Part shown: piece by piece, positions 30,284 through 36,596 of the stretch
Position numbering within the stretch: position 1 is the first letter of the stretch
Layout: each line of letters starts with the position of its first letter
Program-made: the position numbers and the translations under genes
Origin: a virus
Length of the DNA stretch: 38,679 nucleotides
Virus record (IMG/VR): IMGVR_UViG_3300042896_000896
Span: 1 to 38,679 of that record
Reading direction: 5' to 3' (one strand)
Notes under the pieces: generated by a model
The model's database searches: none
What the model saw: the letters and a program-made list of their open reading frames with translations, nothing else
What the model was told of the DNA's origin: nothing

Positions 30284-31053
30284 TTTATAAAATTATTAAT
30301 TTTTGTTTTTGCTGTATCTATTGAATCAAATTCAGGTATGTTTTGGATTAACTGTGTTATATCAGTATTTAGTTGTTCTCTATCAGCAGCGGCTTTAGCT
30401 GCTTCTTCAGGTGTTTTTTCTTTACCTTTAAATTTAGCAGTATCAAAAAAACGTTTTTTAATATCCTCAACGTTATATTCAGTTTCAGCTTCTTTAGGAT
30501 TATTATTAATTAATACAAAGTTATCTCCAAATATTTTTTCATATTCATCAATATTTTTATTTACATCTCTCCATGTACGTAATACGATTTGGGGTAATAA
30601 AGAACGTCTATTATCCACCCCACGTGCTAAATTTCTTTCTAATGAAGTTAAAGGAGAAACCCATATCATAATCATGAATGTTTCATATCCTAATGCTTCT
30701 AGTTCTTCTTTTTTCTTTAATACTGGTTTAATAGCAGCTCCTGTACCATCAATTATAATATTTTGTCTTTGAGATGATAACTCTGTGTATTTTTCTTTAG
30801 TTGATTTTTTAGCTTGGGCCATTAATTTAGCAGATTGTGATAATTCTTCAGGACCAAAATCCTTTTGTGACATACCTAAACCAGCCGTTTTTAACAACTC
30901 CTCATATGTATCATCGATGTTTATGACATTAAATTGATCGGGTTGAATTAACTGTTTAATCGTGTAACTTTTGCCAGATCCAGCAGGACCAGCCAAAAAT
31001 ATTGCTTTAGGCTTTTCAGCTATTTCTTTTAATATATTTATTAATTTTATCAT
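30280..31053 (-). CDS. Tagged P-loop kinase (zeta-toxin / AAA_33 type)
   Basis: 257 residues from the ATG at 31053 (MIKLINILKE|I, Glu 10). An in-frame upstream start at 31089 would lie inside the terminator hairpin and add SGHLFTFILTL, so it is rejected. Walker A GPAGSGKS is at 22-29, followed by an NIDD segment, IIIDGTGA (Walker B-like) and LERNLARGVDNRR (lid arginines). This order fits the zeta-toxin/polynucleotide-kinase-like group of small kinases, which phosphorylate sugars, nucleotides or nucleic-acid ends; the substrate cannot be told here. The C-terminal 60 residues are Lys/Glu-rich and helical. ATGA overlap couples it to the 799-residue gene. Confidence 0.75.
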   Translation of the reverse strand: MIKLINILKEIAEKPKAIFLAGPAGSGKSYTIKQLIQPDQFNVINIDDTYEELLKTAGLGMSQKDFGPEELSQSAKLMAQAKKSTKEKYTELSSQRQNIIIDGTGAAIKPVLKKKEELEALGYETFMIMIWVSPLTSLERNLARGVDNRRSLLPQIVLRTWRDVNKNIDEYEKIFGDNFVLINNNPKEAETEYNVEDIKKRFFDTAKFKGKEKTPEEAAKAAADREQLNTDITQLIQNIPEFDSIDTAKTKINNFIK

Positions 31054-31066
31054 TAATGTTAAAATA

Positions 31067-31101
31067 AAAGTAAAAAGGTGACCTGACAAAGCAAGTCACC
31101 T
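31067..31101 (-). terminator. Rho-independent terminator after the lipoprotein gene
   Basis: AGGTGAC (31076-31082) pairs with GTCACCT (31095-31101), extended by TG/CA around a mismatch. On the minus strand it is followed by a T-rich run (TTTTTACTTTT). It separates the lipoprotein gene from the kinase gene. Confidence 0.8.
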
Positions 31102-31109
31102 ATAAATAT
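31101..31109 (-). promoter_or_regulatory. Candidate late-promoter motif ATATTTATA
   Basis: Coding-strand ATATTTATA, directly before the terminator hairpin and 47 bases before the kinase ATG at 31053. Read-through would have to pass the hairpin, so this site may instead be coincidental. Confidence 0.3.
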
Positions 31110-31130
31110 TATTTCTTTTGAAAATAATAA

Positions 31131-31328
31131 TTACTTAGATAATTCAGGTGTAATTTTAGCTGTAGTTGAATCACCTGTTAAAGCAGTTGAATCAGTAGCA
31201 ACAGCAGCAGAATCAACAATAGTTGAATCAACAACAGTTGAATCAGAAGTTGATTCAGTTGATGAATTTGAAGTACAAGCTGTAAAACCGATTGCAATTA
31301 ATGCAAGAAATAAAATTGTGTTTTTCAT
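31131..31328 (-). CDS. Small Ser/Thr/Asp-rich lipoprotein
   Basis: 65 residues. The signal peptide MKNTILFLALIAIGFTAC has lipobox F-T-A-C (Cys 18), so the mature chain would be a lipid-anchored peptide of about 48 residues (TSNSSTESTSDSTVVDSTIV...), low in hydrophobics. Ser/Asp-rich residues after the Cys fit Bacteroidota lipoprotein export to the outer membrane or cell surface. It is encoded alone between a TGTCACAACT box 39 bases upstream and a terminator downstream, so it is probably expressed early. A superinfection-exclusion lipoprotein or an o-spanin are both possible; early position favours the first. Confidence 0.7.
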   Translation of the reverse strand: MKNTILFLALIAIGFTACTSNSSTESTSDSTVVDSTIVDSAAVATDSTALTGDSTTAKITPELSK

Positions 31329-31366
31329 AACGTGTTTTTTTGTTTTTATTTGTTAATTAATGGTTA

Positions 31367-31389
31367 AATATAATGAAAGAGTTGTGACA
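31367..31389 (-). promoter_or_regulatory. Conserved 23-nt box TGTCACAACT...TTATATT
   Basis: Coding strand TGTCACAACT, five bases, then CATTATATT. A near-identical box precedes the RecA/RadA-like gene and a weaker one the primase gene. It ends 38 bases before the lipoprotein ATG. Candidate early or middle promoter with an activator box. The gap 31329-31398 holds nothing else. Confidence 0.5.
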
Positions 31390-31398
31390 TTCCTAATT

Positions 31399-32181
31399 TT
31401 AAGCATAAGCTTCAACTAAATTATATAGTTTTTGATTTACAGCTATATCTTGTTTAACTGAAGTTGTTCCAGTTAATAATTTACCATTAGCATCAACCAT
31501 CATATTAGATTTAGTTAAGTTTTCTTGAATACGATTAAATACAGTCCATAAATCATCTCCTTTATCTTCTTCACGATGTACGTTTAATAGTTGTTGACTG
31601 TTAATATTTTGAGCTTTATTAAAACGAAGTCTTAAAGCATCAGTAGCTAATTTTTCAATTTGTTTTGATGTTAATACTTTATTTTTAAAACTATCAAAAT
31701 ATGATAATGCGGATTTAGCTATTTCGTTTACATTGTTTATAATAGTGGGATATTTATTAATTCCTTTTTCAGTATGAGGAATACTACCTACATCTTCTCT
31801 AACTCCAGTAATAGCTCCATTAGAACAAACTAAACGAAATAATCCATAATCAACTTGGAGTGCTGTATTACCAGTTGTAGAATTAGTTAAATAAACATTT
31901 GATAAACATTCAGTTTGACCTTGATTATTTTTCATTGTTAAATCAGGATGGTATAATTTAACATAATTATCACTAATTTGTTTTGTTTTTTTATTTCTAG
32001 TTTCACAAACTCCACCGATTTTCCATCCTTCTTTTTGTAAATCATTAACAACATCAGCTGTTTCGATATAATTAGGTACAGATTTAATTGCTTGAGATTG
32101 TCGATATGATTGACTTAATGATGGAGCAAATGCTAACATCTTATCAATATTATTATTTACAGGTATAAATGAATTTTTCAT
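31399..32181 (-). CDS. DUF932-like protein
   Basis: 260 residues. The central part, with CLSNVYLTNSTTGNTALQVD, YGLFRLVCSNGAI and a later LWTVFNRIQENL, follows the pattern of DUF932 (phage/plasmid-like TIGR03299) proteins, in which R-x-x-C-x-N-G is the hallmark. Family members are common on phages and plasmids and lack an established function. It lies in the early replication gene run after the 41-residue gene with no tag. The N-terminus (NSFIPVNNNIDKMLAFAPSL) is not distinctive. Confidence 0.75.
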   Translation of the reverse strand: MKNSFIPVNNNIDKMLAFAPSLSQSYRQSQAIKSVPNYIETADVVNDLQKEGWKIGGVCETRNKKTKQISDNYVKLYHPDLTMKNNQGQTECLSNVYLTNSTTGNTALQVDYGLFRLVCSNGAITGVREDVGSIPHTEKGINKYPTIINNVNEIAKSALSYFDSFKNKVLTSKQIEKLATDALRLRFNKAQNINSQQLLNVHREEDKGDDLWTVFNRIQENLTKSNMMVDANGKLLTGTTSVKQDIAVNQKLYNLVEAYA

Positions 32182-32183
32182 AA

Positions 32184-32309
32184 TTATTTTTTTAAATATA
32201 TTGGTTTAATGTTTCCTTTTTTATCTATTTCGTATCCTATTGGATTTTTAAGGTTATTAATTTTATTGTAATTACCTTTTTTAGTTGATTTTCCTCCTGA
32301 ACAACTCAT
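32184..32309 (-). CDS. Short basic protein (41 aa) with strong ribosome binding site
   Basis: 41 residues read from the sequence: MSCSGGKSTKKGNYNKINNL, then KNPIGYEIDKKGNIKPIYLK and a final K. The ATG at 32309 is preceded by AGGAGGAATAAT, an ideal Shine-Dalgarno, although the same bases encode the end (EEE) of the upstream ATPase. Lys-rich with a single Cys. No family is recognised. It fits neatly between the two neighbours with 1-2 base gaps, which supports it being real. Confidence 0.55.
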   Translation of the reverse strand: MSCSGGKSTKKGNYNKINNLKNPIGYEIDKKGNIKPIYLKK

Positions 32310-32310
32310 A

Positions 32311-33189
32311 TTATTCCTCCTCTTTAGTTTCATATGAATAATGTACTTTATTATTCATAATTGTAAAATATACTTTATAATCTTTATCACTATCTCTATT
32401 TTTAGAGAAATATAATGAACGTTCTAAACCATCTTTAGATCTATCAACATGCATCATTGCATCCATCATATGTTTTAATCTATTTGAACCAACAAACTCG
32501 CCAGCTTTAGTTACTTGCTGAATATTGATAAATGAAGTATAATACTTGTATTTATTTTCACCTTTTTTATGTTTTTGTTGTAATTCTAATAACCATTTTT
32601 CAGCAGCACTTTCAGTAGTACGATAAACAATTTTAAATGATTCAATAACTTCTGCTATTGAGTCAATACAAACAGCATCATAACCTTCATTTAAAACATA
32701 ATCAAGTGTTTCTTTAAAATGATCAGTATAGTTGTTTAAGAATAAAACAGGAACTTTAGCAATTTTAGGTAAACGTTTACAATATTTAAAGTATGAAATT
32801 TCATCCATTTCAGCACTTATAAATAAACATTTAAAACCTTGTTCAACCATATCAGCTAACATATCAAGTGCTACGGTTGTTTTACCTGAACCAGGAGAAC
32901 CAACTAATATCATATTAGTAGCAGGCATTAAACCACCTTCAGTTGATAATATAACATCTACTTCATTCCCAGTTTTAATTGGTTGAAAAATTGCATCTCC
33001 AAAAGTTAAATCACTTCCTCTAAATGTTTTAATTAATGAAGGATTAAATAGTGAGATTGATTTTGTTGATAATGGTTTTCTACCTCTTGTTTCCTTTTTA
33101 TTAATAATTAGAGATTTTCTTGATTTTCTACTTTTTTTTTGTTTTGTTGGAATAATAATTTTTGGTTTTTTTAATAATAAATTTTCCAT
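32311..33189 (-). CDS. RecA/RadA-like P-loop ATPase
   Basis: 292 residues. A basic N-terminal tail (about 40 residues, with KKSRKSRKS) precedes a RecA-fold core: Walker A GSPGSGKTT at 97-105, FISAEMDE at 123-130 (the RadA/KaiC-type SxE position), Walker B DAVCIDS at 171-177, INIQQVTK near 220 (motif 3 Gln), and a FSKNRDSD segment resembling the KNRFG motif of RadA. It may be a phage recombinase (UvsX role) or a DnaB-like helicase motor; the small size and missing DNA-binding domains of UvsX favour a RadA-like remodelling ATPase. It is placed with primase and PD-(D/E)XK nuclease genes. Confidence 0.8.
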   Translation of the reverse strand: MENLLLKKPKIIIPTKQKKSRKSRKSLIINKKETRGRKPLSTKSISLFNPSLIKTFRGSDLTFGDAIFQPIKTGNEVDVILSTEGGLMPATNMILVGSPGSGKTTVALDMLADMVEQGFKCLFISAEMDEISYFKYCKRLPKIAKVPVLFLNNYTDHFKETLDYVLNEGYDAVCIDSIAEVIESFKIVYRTTESAAEKWLLELQQKHKKGENKYKYYTSFINIQQVTKAGEFVGSNRLKHMMDAMMHVDRSKDGLERSLYFSKNRDSDKDYKVYFTIMNNKVHYSYETKEEE

Positions 33190-33234
33190 ATCGTTTGTAA
33201 TTTTATGTGTATGTGTGACTTAACTAACGACATG

Positions 33235-33257
33235 AATATAATGAAGGAGTTGTGACA
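33235..33257 (-). promoter_or_regulatory. Conserved 23-nt box TGTCACAACT...TTATATT
   Basis: Coding-strand TGTCACAACTCC, then TTCATTATATT; 21 of 23 bases or better match the copy at 31367. The 5' flank GGAG completes a GGAGT/ACTCC inverted repeat (33246-33261) over the box. It ends 45 bases before the ATPase ATG. Confidence 0.5.
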
Positions 33258-33271
33258 CTCCTCCATTTATG

Positions 33272-34066
33272 TTAAGATTCCAATTTTACTGATGTTGGAT
33301 ATTTTTCACTATAAGGTTTCATATCTGGATTTTCCAATTTAAATATATCATAAACTTTCAAAAATGATAATAAATTATCTTGATATGGATTATGTGGTAC
33401 TTTTAAAGCCCAACCATCACCTTGTAATTTTTTACCTGATGAATCTGGTTTTCTACTTGATGATTTTAACCAAATAATACCTGTATTTTCAATTGGAGTA
33501 TCAAAATTTTCATTCCATGCTTGAGCATAAGCTCCTAATTGTAAGTCATATGATGTATGTAATGAATTTGATGTTTTAATATCTAATAACCAAATCTTTC
33601 CATCTATCTCTACCACTAAATCAATTGTACCAGCATATTGGTATTTATCTGAAAATATATGTTGTTCAGTAGCAATTAATCTAGGTTTAACAGTATTCCA
33701 AAAATCAGCAAAACGCAATATCATTTGCCAAACTATTAAACTATGGTTAGCTTTACCATATTCATTAATCCATACTATTTCTTTTCCATTTAAAAAATCC
33801 TCAATAGCGTTGTGGGTTTCTGTTCCTTCATCAGCTGCTTTTTTAGCAATAATATCAGAATTATGACCTACATCTTTCATCCAATTTTCAAAAAATTTAC
33901 CTTTTGGAAAATATGATAAGACATATGTTACAGATGGATAAAATGTTTTAGCTTTTCTTTGATAAAAGCGTTGATCTCCTATTGTTATTTGTTTTGTGTC
34001 TTCGTTATATTCTAAAACACGTTTAATTTTTTTGTCGTGTATAACACTACTTGTTTTTTCAATCAT
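33272..34066 (-). CDS. PD-(D/E)XK exonuclease, RecB/Cas4-like
   Basis: 264 residues. Conserved nuclease order: GTETHNAIEDFL (about 78-90, motif with His), YAGTIDLVVEIDGKIWLLDIKTS (catalytic D...D-x-K, around 145-167), then the QLGAYAQAW motif (about 176-184), as in RecB-family and PDDEXK_1 phage nucleases. The likely role is exonuclease processing in replication or recombination, comparable to the 5' exonucleases paired with phage recombinases. It overlaps the primase stop by ATGA, so both are made from one message. Confidence 0.9.
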   Translation of the reverse strand: MIEKTSSVIHDKKIKRVLEYNEDTKQITIGDQRFYQRKAKTFYPSVTYVLSYFPKGKFFENWMKDVGHNSDIIAKKAADEGTETHNAIEDFLNGKEIVWINEYGKANHSLIVWQMILRFADFWNTVKPRLIATEQHIFSDKYQYAGTIDLVVEIDGKIWLLDIKTSNSLHTSYDLQLGAYAQAWNENFDTPIENTGIIWLKSSSRKPDSSGKKLQGDGWALKVPHNPYQDNLLSFLKVYDIFKLENPDMKPYSEKYPTSVKLES

Positions 34067-35007
34067 ATTAATTCTAATTTTTTGGACATTAATCCGTGAA
34101 ATGTTAATGGATATGTATTTTCAATTGTATTAAGAAAATTCTCGTAACCTATTTCGTTAGCATCTTTACCTTTCATTTCTACTAAATAAACTTTTTTTCC
34201 ATAAGACATCAATTGCTCACAGTGTTTTAAAGCATCTTTAATAGCATCATCATCTAAAGCAATATAAATTCTATTAACTTCAGATTTAACTAATTTCATC
34301 ATTAATTTTTCATGTAATACTTTACCAAATAATGGTATTACATTTCTTTTAATTGTTAAAGCATCGAATATACCTTCACAAAGTATAATAGGAGCTTTCC
34401 AATTTATATATAATTCAAATCCAATAATATTTTTAACTGCTATTGGTGGATTTTTATATTTTCTATTTGATATATCATTATAATCTCTAGCTATATAATA
34501 ATTAATTTTACCTTCATCATCATAAGAAGGAACAATTACTCTACCCTCATATTTACCTTCTTTACAAAATCCAATATTATATTTTATAATATCTTTATCT
34601 GTTATGTTTCTTTGATGAAGGAATTTTATAGCGTGTTTTGCTTGTATTTTTGTTAATTTATCTAAATTATCTATATTACATAATGAAATAAATTCTTTAG
34701 GTAAATCTATAATTTCTTCAGTAACATATTCTTTTTTAGTTCCTGGTTGAATTATGAATTTTAATTCTGATAGTTTATTGTGTGGAACTTTAATTGTTTT
34801 TAATAATGATCTAATTGTTTTACCTTTAGAATCACAAATCCAACAATGCCATGGATTTTCCATTTTTGAATTAGTATTCAAATTAATTTCTAATTTAGGT
34901 TTATGGTGAGTACATAATGGACAATGAAAAGCATAGTTACCTTTACTTGTAGCATTTCCCTTACCTAATACAGATTCTAATAATAATAATAAAGCATTAT
35001 TTTCCAT
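34063..35007 (-). CDS. DNA primase (CHC2 zinc finger plus TOPRIM)
   Basis: 314 residues from the ATG at 35007 (MENNALLLLL); an upstream TTG at 35037 runs through a conserved regulatory box and is rejected. The zinc finger is CPLC (29-32) and CWIC (55-58). The TOPRIM core has YYIARDYND, PIILCEGIFDALTI (catalytic Glu) and YIALDDDAIKDALKHC (Asp pair), the order of DnaG/gp61-type primases. It makes RNA primers at the replication fork. The partner helicase is not obvious in the window. It is first in the primase-nuclease pair. Confidence 0.9.
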   Translation of the reverse strand: MENNALLLLLESVLGKGNATSKGNYAFHCPLCTHHKPKLEINLNTNSKMENPWHCWICDSKGKTIRSLLKTIKVPHNKLSELKFIIQPGTKKEYVTEEIIDLPKEFISLCNIDNLDKLTKIQAKHAIKFLHQRNITDKDIIKYNIGFCKEGKYEGRVIVPSYDDEGKINYYIARDYNDISNRKYKNPPIAVKNIIGFELYINWKAPIILCEGIFDALTIKRNVIPLFGKVLHEKLMMKLVKSEVNRIYIALDDDAIKDALKHCEQLMSYGKKVYLVEMKGKDANEIGYENFLNTIENTYPLTFHGLMSKKLELI

Positions 35008-35013
35008 TATAGA

Positions 35014-35036
35014 AATGTAAGGATAAAGTTGTGACA
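35014..35036 (-). promoter_or_regulatory. Divergent copy of the 23-nt TGTCACAACT box
   Basis: Coding strand TGTCACAACTTT then ATCCTTACATT, aligned without gaps to the two other copies. It ends 6 bases before the primase ATG, so if the 3' part is a -10 element the message would begin at or near the start codon; alternatively the box is a repressor site. Confidence 0.4.
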
Positions 35037-35047
35037 AACCACAAATA

Positions 35048-35506
35048 TTAAATAAGATCTTTTTTAAAAAATTTACCTAATATGTTGTCATTAATATACT
35101 TACTTTCAGGTTCTAAAACACCATATTGAAATAGATATTTACATTCGTAATATGTTAACTCTTTCTTGGATTTACAAATATGAAGTACAGAACGTATAAC
35201 TCTATCTTTAGGAGTTATTTTTAATAAATCCTTTACTTCTTGAGACGAACCATAATATGTCTTCCAATCAGATTCTTTTGTAACTTTCTTTTTTGAAGGT
35301 TTTTTACCTCGAGCAGTAGGGAGATTTGCTAGTTCTTTTTTACCTAATTTAACATTAGTATTGTGAAAGAAATTTTTCTTACCAATATATTGTCTATTAA
35401 CATCAAGAAATGAAGTCATGTAAATATAACCTTCATAATCATTAATATTAAAATTTTCATTGTTAATTAAATTTTCAACAGTAAAGTTTGAATGAACTTG
35501 TAACAT
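35048..35506 (-). CDS. GIY-YIG-like endonuclease (Seg-like)
   Basis: 152 residues. GYIYMTSFLDVNRQYIGKKNFF (about residues 25-46) gives the G-Y-I-Y...Y-I-G pattern of GIY-YIG enzymes. ESDWKTYYGSSQEVKDLL and then VIRSVLHICKSKKELTYYE with a conserved Glu match a group annotated as Seg-like endonucleases in marine T4-like phages. No NUMOD domain is present. It precedes the primase gene by 41 bases. Some members of this group may have housekeeping roles in the phage rather than homing. Confidence 0.7.
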   Translation of the reverse strand: MLQVHSNFTVENLINNENFNINDYEGYIYMTSFLDVNRQYIGKKNFFHNTNVKLGKKELANLPTARGKKPSKKKVTKESDWKTYYGSSQEVKDLLKITPKDRVIRSVLHICKSKKELTYYECKYLFQYGVLEPESKYINDNILGKFFKKDLI

Positions 35507-35521
35507 AACTTTATTTTTATT

Positions 35522-35827
35522 TTATAAATCGTATTTAACTATAAACGTCATATCTGTATCTGGTGATATAAGTAATGGTTTTCCAAATTTAGCAACCGCT
35601 AATAATTGATTTGAATCATTATATAAACCAAGTGTAGTTACATATGGATTAAAAAATGAACCAGTTGCAAAAGAATATAATGAACCACTATCATCAGATT
35701 GTAATGATGGATTATAACTTAAATTAAATTCACTTTCTTTAACAATACATCGTACTTCATTTTCATAAATGATATGTTCATTTTGAAATGATAAATTAAA
35801 GGAACCTGAATGTATTACTGATGGCAT
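35522..35827 (-). CDS. Small conserved virion-like protein (101 aa)
   Basis: 101 residues, beta-rich: FNLSYNPSLQ, SGSLYSFATGSFFNPYVTTL, then GLYNDSNQLLAVAKFGKPLL and a TDMTFIVKYDL end. I recall the GLYND-x-x-x-LLAVAKF-x-(K/R)-P pattern in structural or tail-associated proteins of marine phages. It follows the Thr-rich gene in transcription and its ATG is 3 bases after a TATTTATA motif, so it is probably a late virion gene lying beside early genes. Confidence 0.6.
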   Translation of the reverse strand: MPSVIHSGSFNLSFQNEHIIYENEVRCIVKESEFNLSYNPSLQSDDSGSLYSFATGSFFNPYVTTLGLYNDSNQLLAVAKFGKPLLISPDTDMTFIVKYDL

Positions 35828-35830
35828 GTG

Positions 35831-35839
35831 TATAAATAT
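35831..35839 (-). promoter_or_regulatory. Candidate late-promoter motif ATATTTATA
   Basis: Coding strand TATAATATTTATACACATG: the motif ends 3 bases before the ATG at 35827, with an upstream TATAAT. This suggests a very short or absent leader. Confidence 0.45.
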
Positions 35840-35851
35840 TATAATTTATTT

Positions 35852-36583
35852 TTATTCACAACAATTTAAACCACTGGCACTACCAGATGATAAAGTTGAT
35901 GTAACTTTATTATATGGTGGTATAGGATCATAATAATATACGTCTGGTTCAAGAACTAATGCATTTAGACTAATACATACATCGCTAGGATATGTTCCAG
36001 CACTCATATATGATTCACTTCCTGTGATTGCACCTCCACCAAAACAAGTATAATAATCAACAATAACAGTATTATCTTTTGCATTATTTATATCAGTTTG
36101 GTGAATGAATATATTATAATATTCACAAAATTCAGCACATGTTGTAGTAGTTGTAGTTGGTGTAGCAGTTGTGGTTGTAGTTGTTGGTGCAGCAGTTGTA
36201 GTTGTAGTTGTTGTCGTAGGTGCAGCAGTTGTAGTTGTTGTCGTAGGTGCAGCAGTTGTGGTTGTAGTTGTTGGTGTAGCAGTTGTTGTTGTAGTTGTTG
36301 GTGCAGCAGTTGTTGTTGTTGTCGTACTTGTAGTTGTGGTAGTAGGTGGAACAACATTAACTAATTTTATATTTCCACAACCCTCTGCTAAATTTTCAAG
36401 ATATATATTATTAACATCATCAGATACAATAATATTTACTCCTGATAATAATGATGCTTTAGTAGCACTACTAGGAGAAGCAGCAACAAGATTACTATCA
36501 CTTATAGTATTATAGTAGATATTAAAAGGACCAGGACTTGTACTTGTTGCGGGGTCTAATGTTATTAAAAAGTTTTTAGCCAT
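35852..36583 (-). CDS. Virion-like protein with mucin-like Thr/Pro tract
   Basis: 243 residues. Residues 1-80 form a beta-rich head (FLITLDPATSTSPGPFNIYY). Residues about 81-148 are TTTTTTAAPTTTTTT-type repeats with almost only Thr, Ala and Pro. The C-terminal 95 residues contain six Cys (CAEFCEYY, YYTCFGGG, SDVCISLN, LNCCE) and may be disulphide-bonded. Thr/Pro tracts serve as stiff linkers and O-glycosylation targets; two glycosyltransferase genes lie directly upstream in the same run. Proteins with such tracts are frequent in Bacteroidota phages, often as fibre or decoration components. A TATTTATA motif ends 4 bases before the ATG. Confidence 0.65.
   Translation of the reverse strand: MAKNFLITLDPATSTSPGPFNIYYNTISDSNLVAASPSSATKASLLSGVNIIVSDDVNNIYLENLAEGCGNIKLVNVVPPTTTTTSTTTTTTAAPTTTTTTATPTTTTTTAAPTTTTTTAAPTTTTTTTTAAPTTTTTTATPTTTTTTCAEFCEYYNIFIHQTDINNAKDNTVIVDYYTCFGGGAITGSESYMSAGTYPSDVCISLNALVLEPDVYYYDPIPPYNKVTSTLSSGSASGLNCCE
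36141..36350 (-). repeat. Thr-codon low-complexity repeat
   Basis: ACA/ACT/ACC runs broken by GCTGCACC-type Ala-Ala-Pro or Ala-Thr-Pro units, about every 24 to 30 bases, inside the Thr-rich gene. Such tracts change length easily by replication slippage. Confidence 0.9.
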
Positions 36584-36587
36584 ATAT

Positions 36588-36596
36588 TATAAATAT
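36588..36596 (-). promoter_or_regulatory. Candidate late-promoter motif ATATTTATA
   Basis: Coding-strand ATATTTATA follows directly after the glycosyltransferase stop at 36597 and ends 4 bases before the ATG at 36583. Confidence 0.45.

Noticed and set aside
30280-31089. Longer kinase start at 31089
   Set aside because: It lies within the terminator hairpin and adds a hydrophobic stretch unlike the shared leader; the ATG at 31053 restores MIKLINILKE.
34063-35037. Primase start at TTG 35037
   Set aside because: It lies in the conserved 23-nt box; ATG at 35007 gives a normal N-terminus before the zinc finger.
36098-36515. Plus-strand Cys/Ser-rich and Val-rich frames and a minus-strand Gln/Leu-rich frame
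   Set aside because: Shadows of the Thr-codon repeat in other frames; low complexity with no support.
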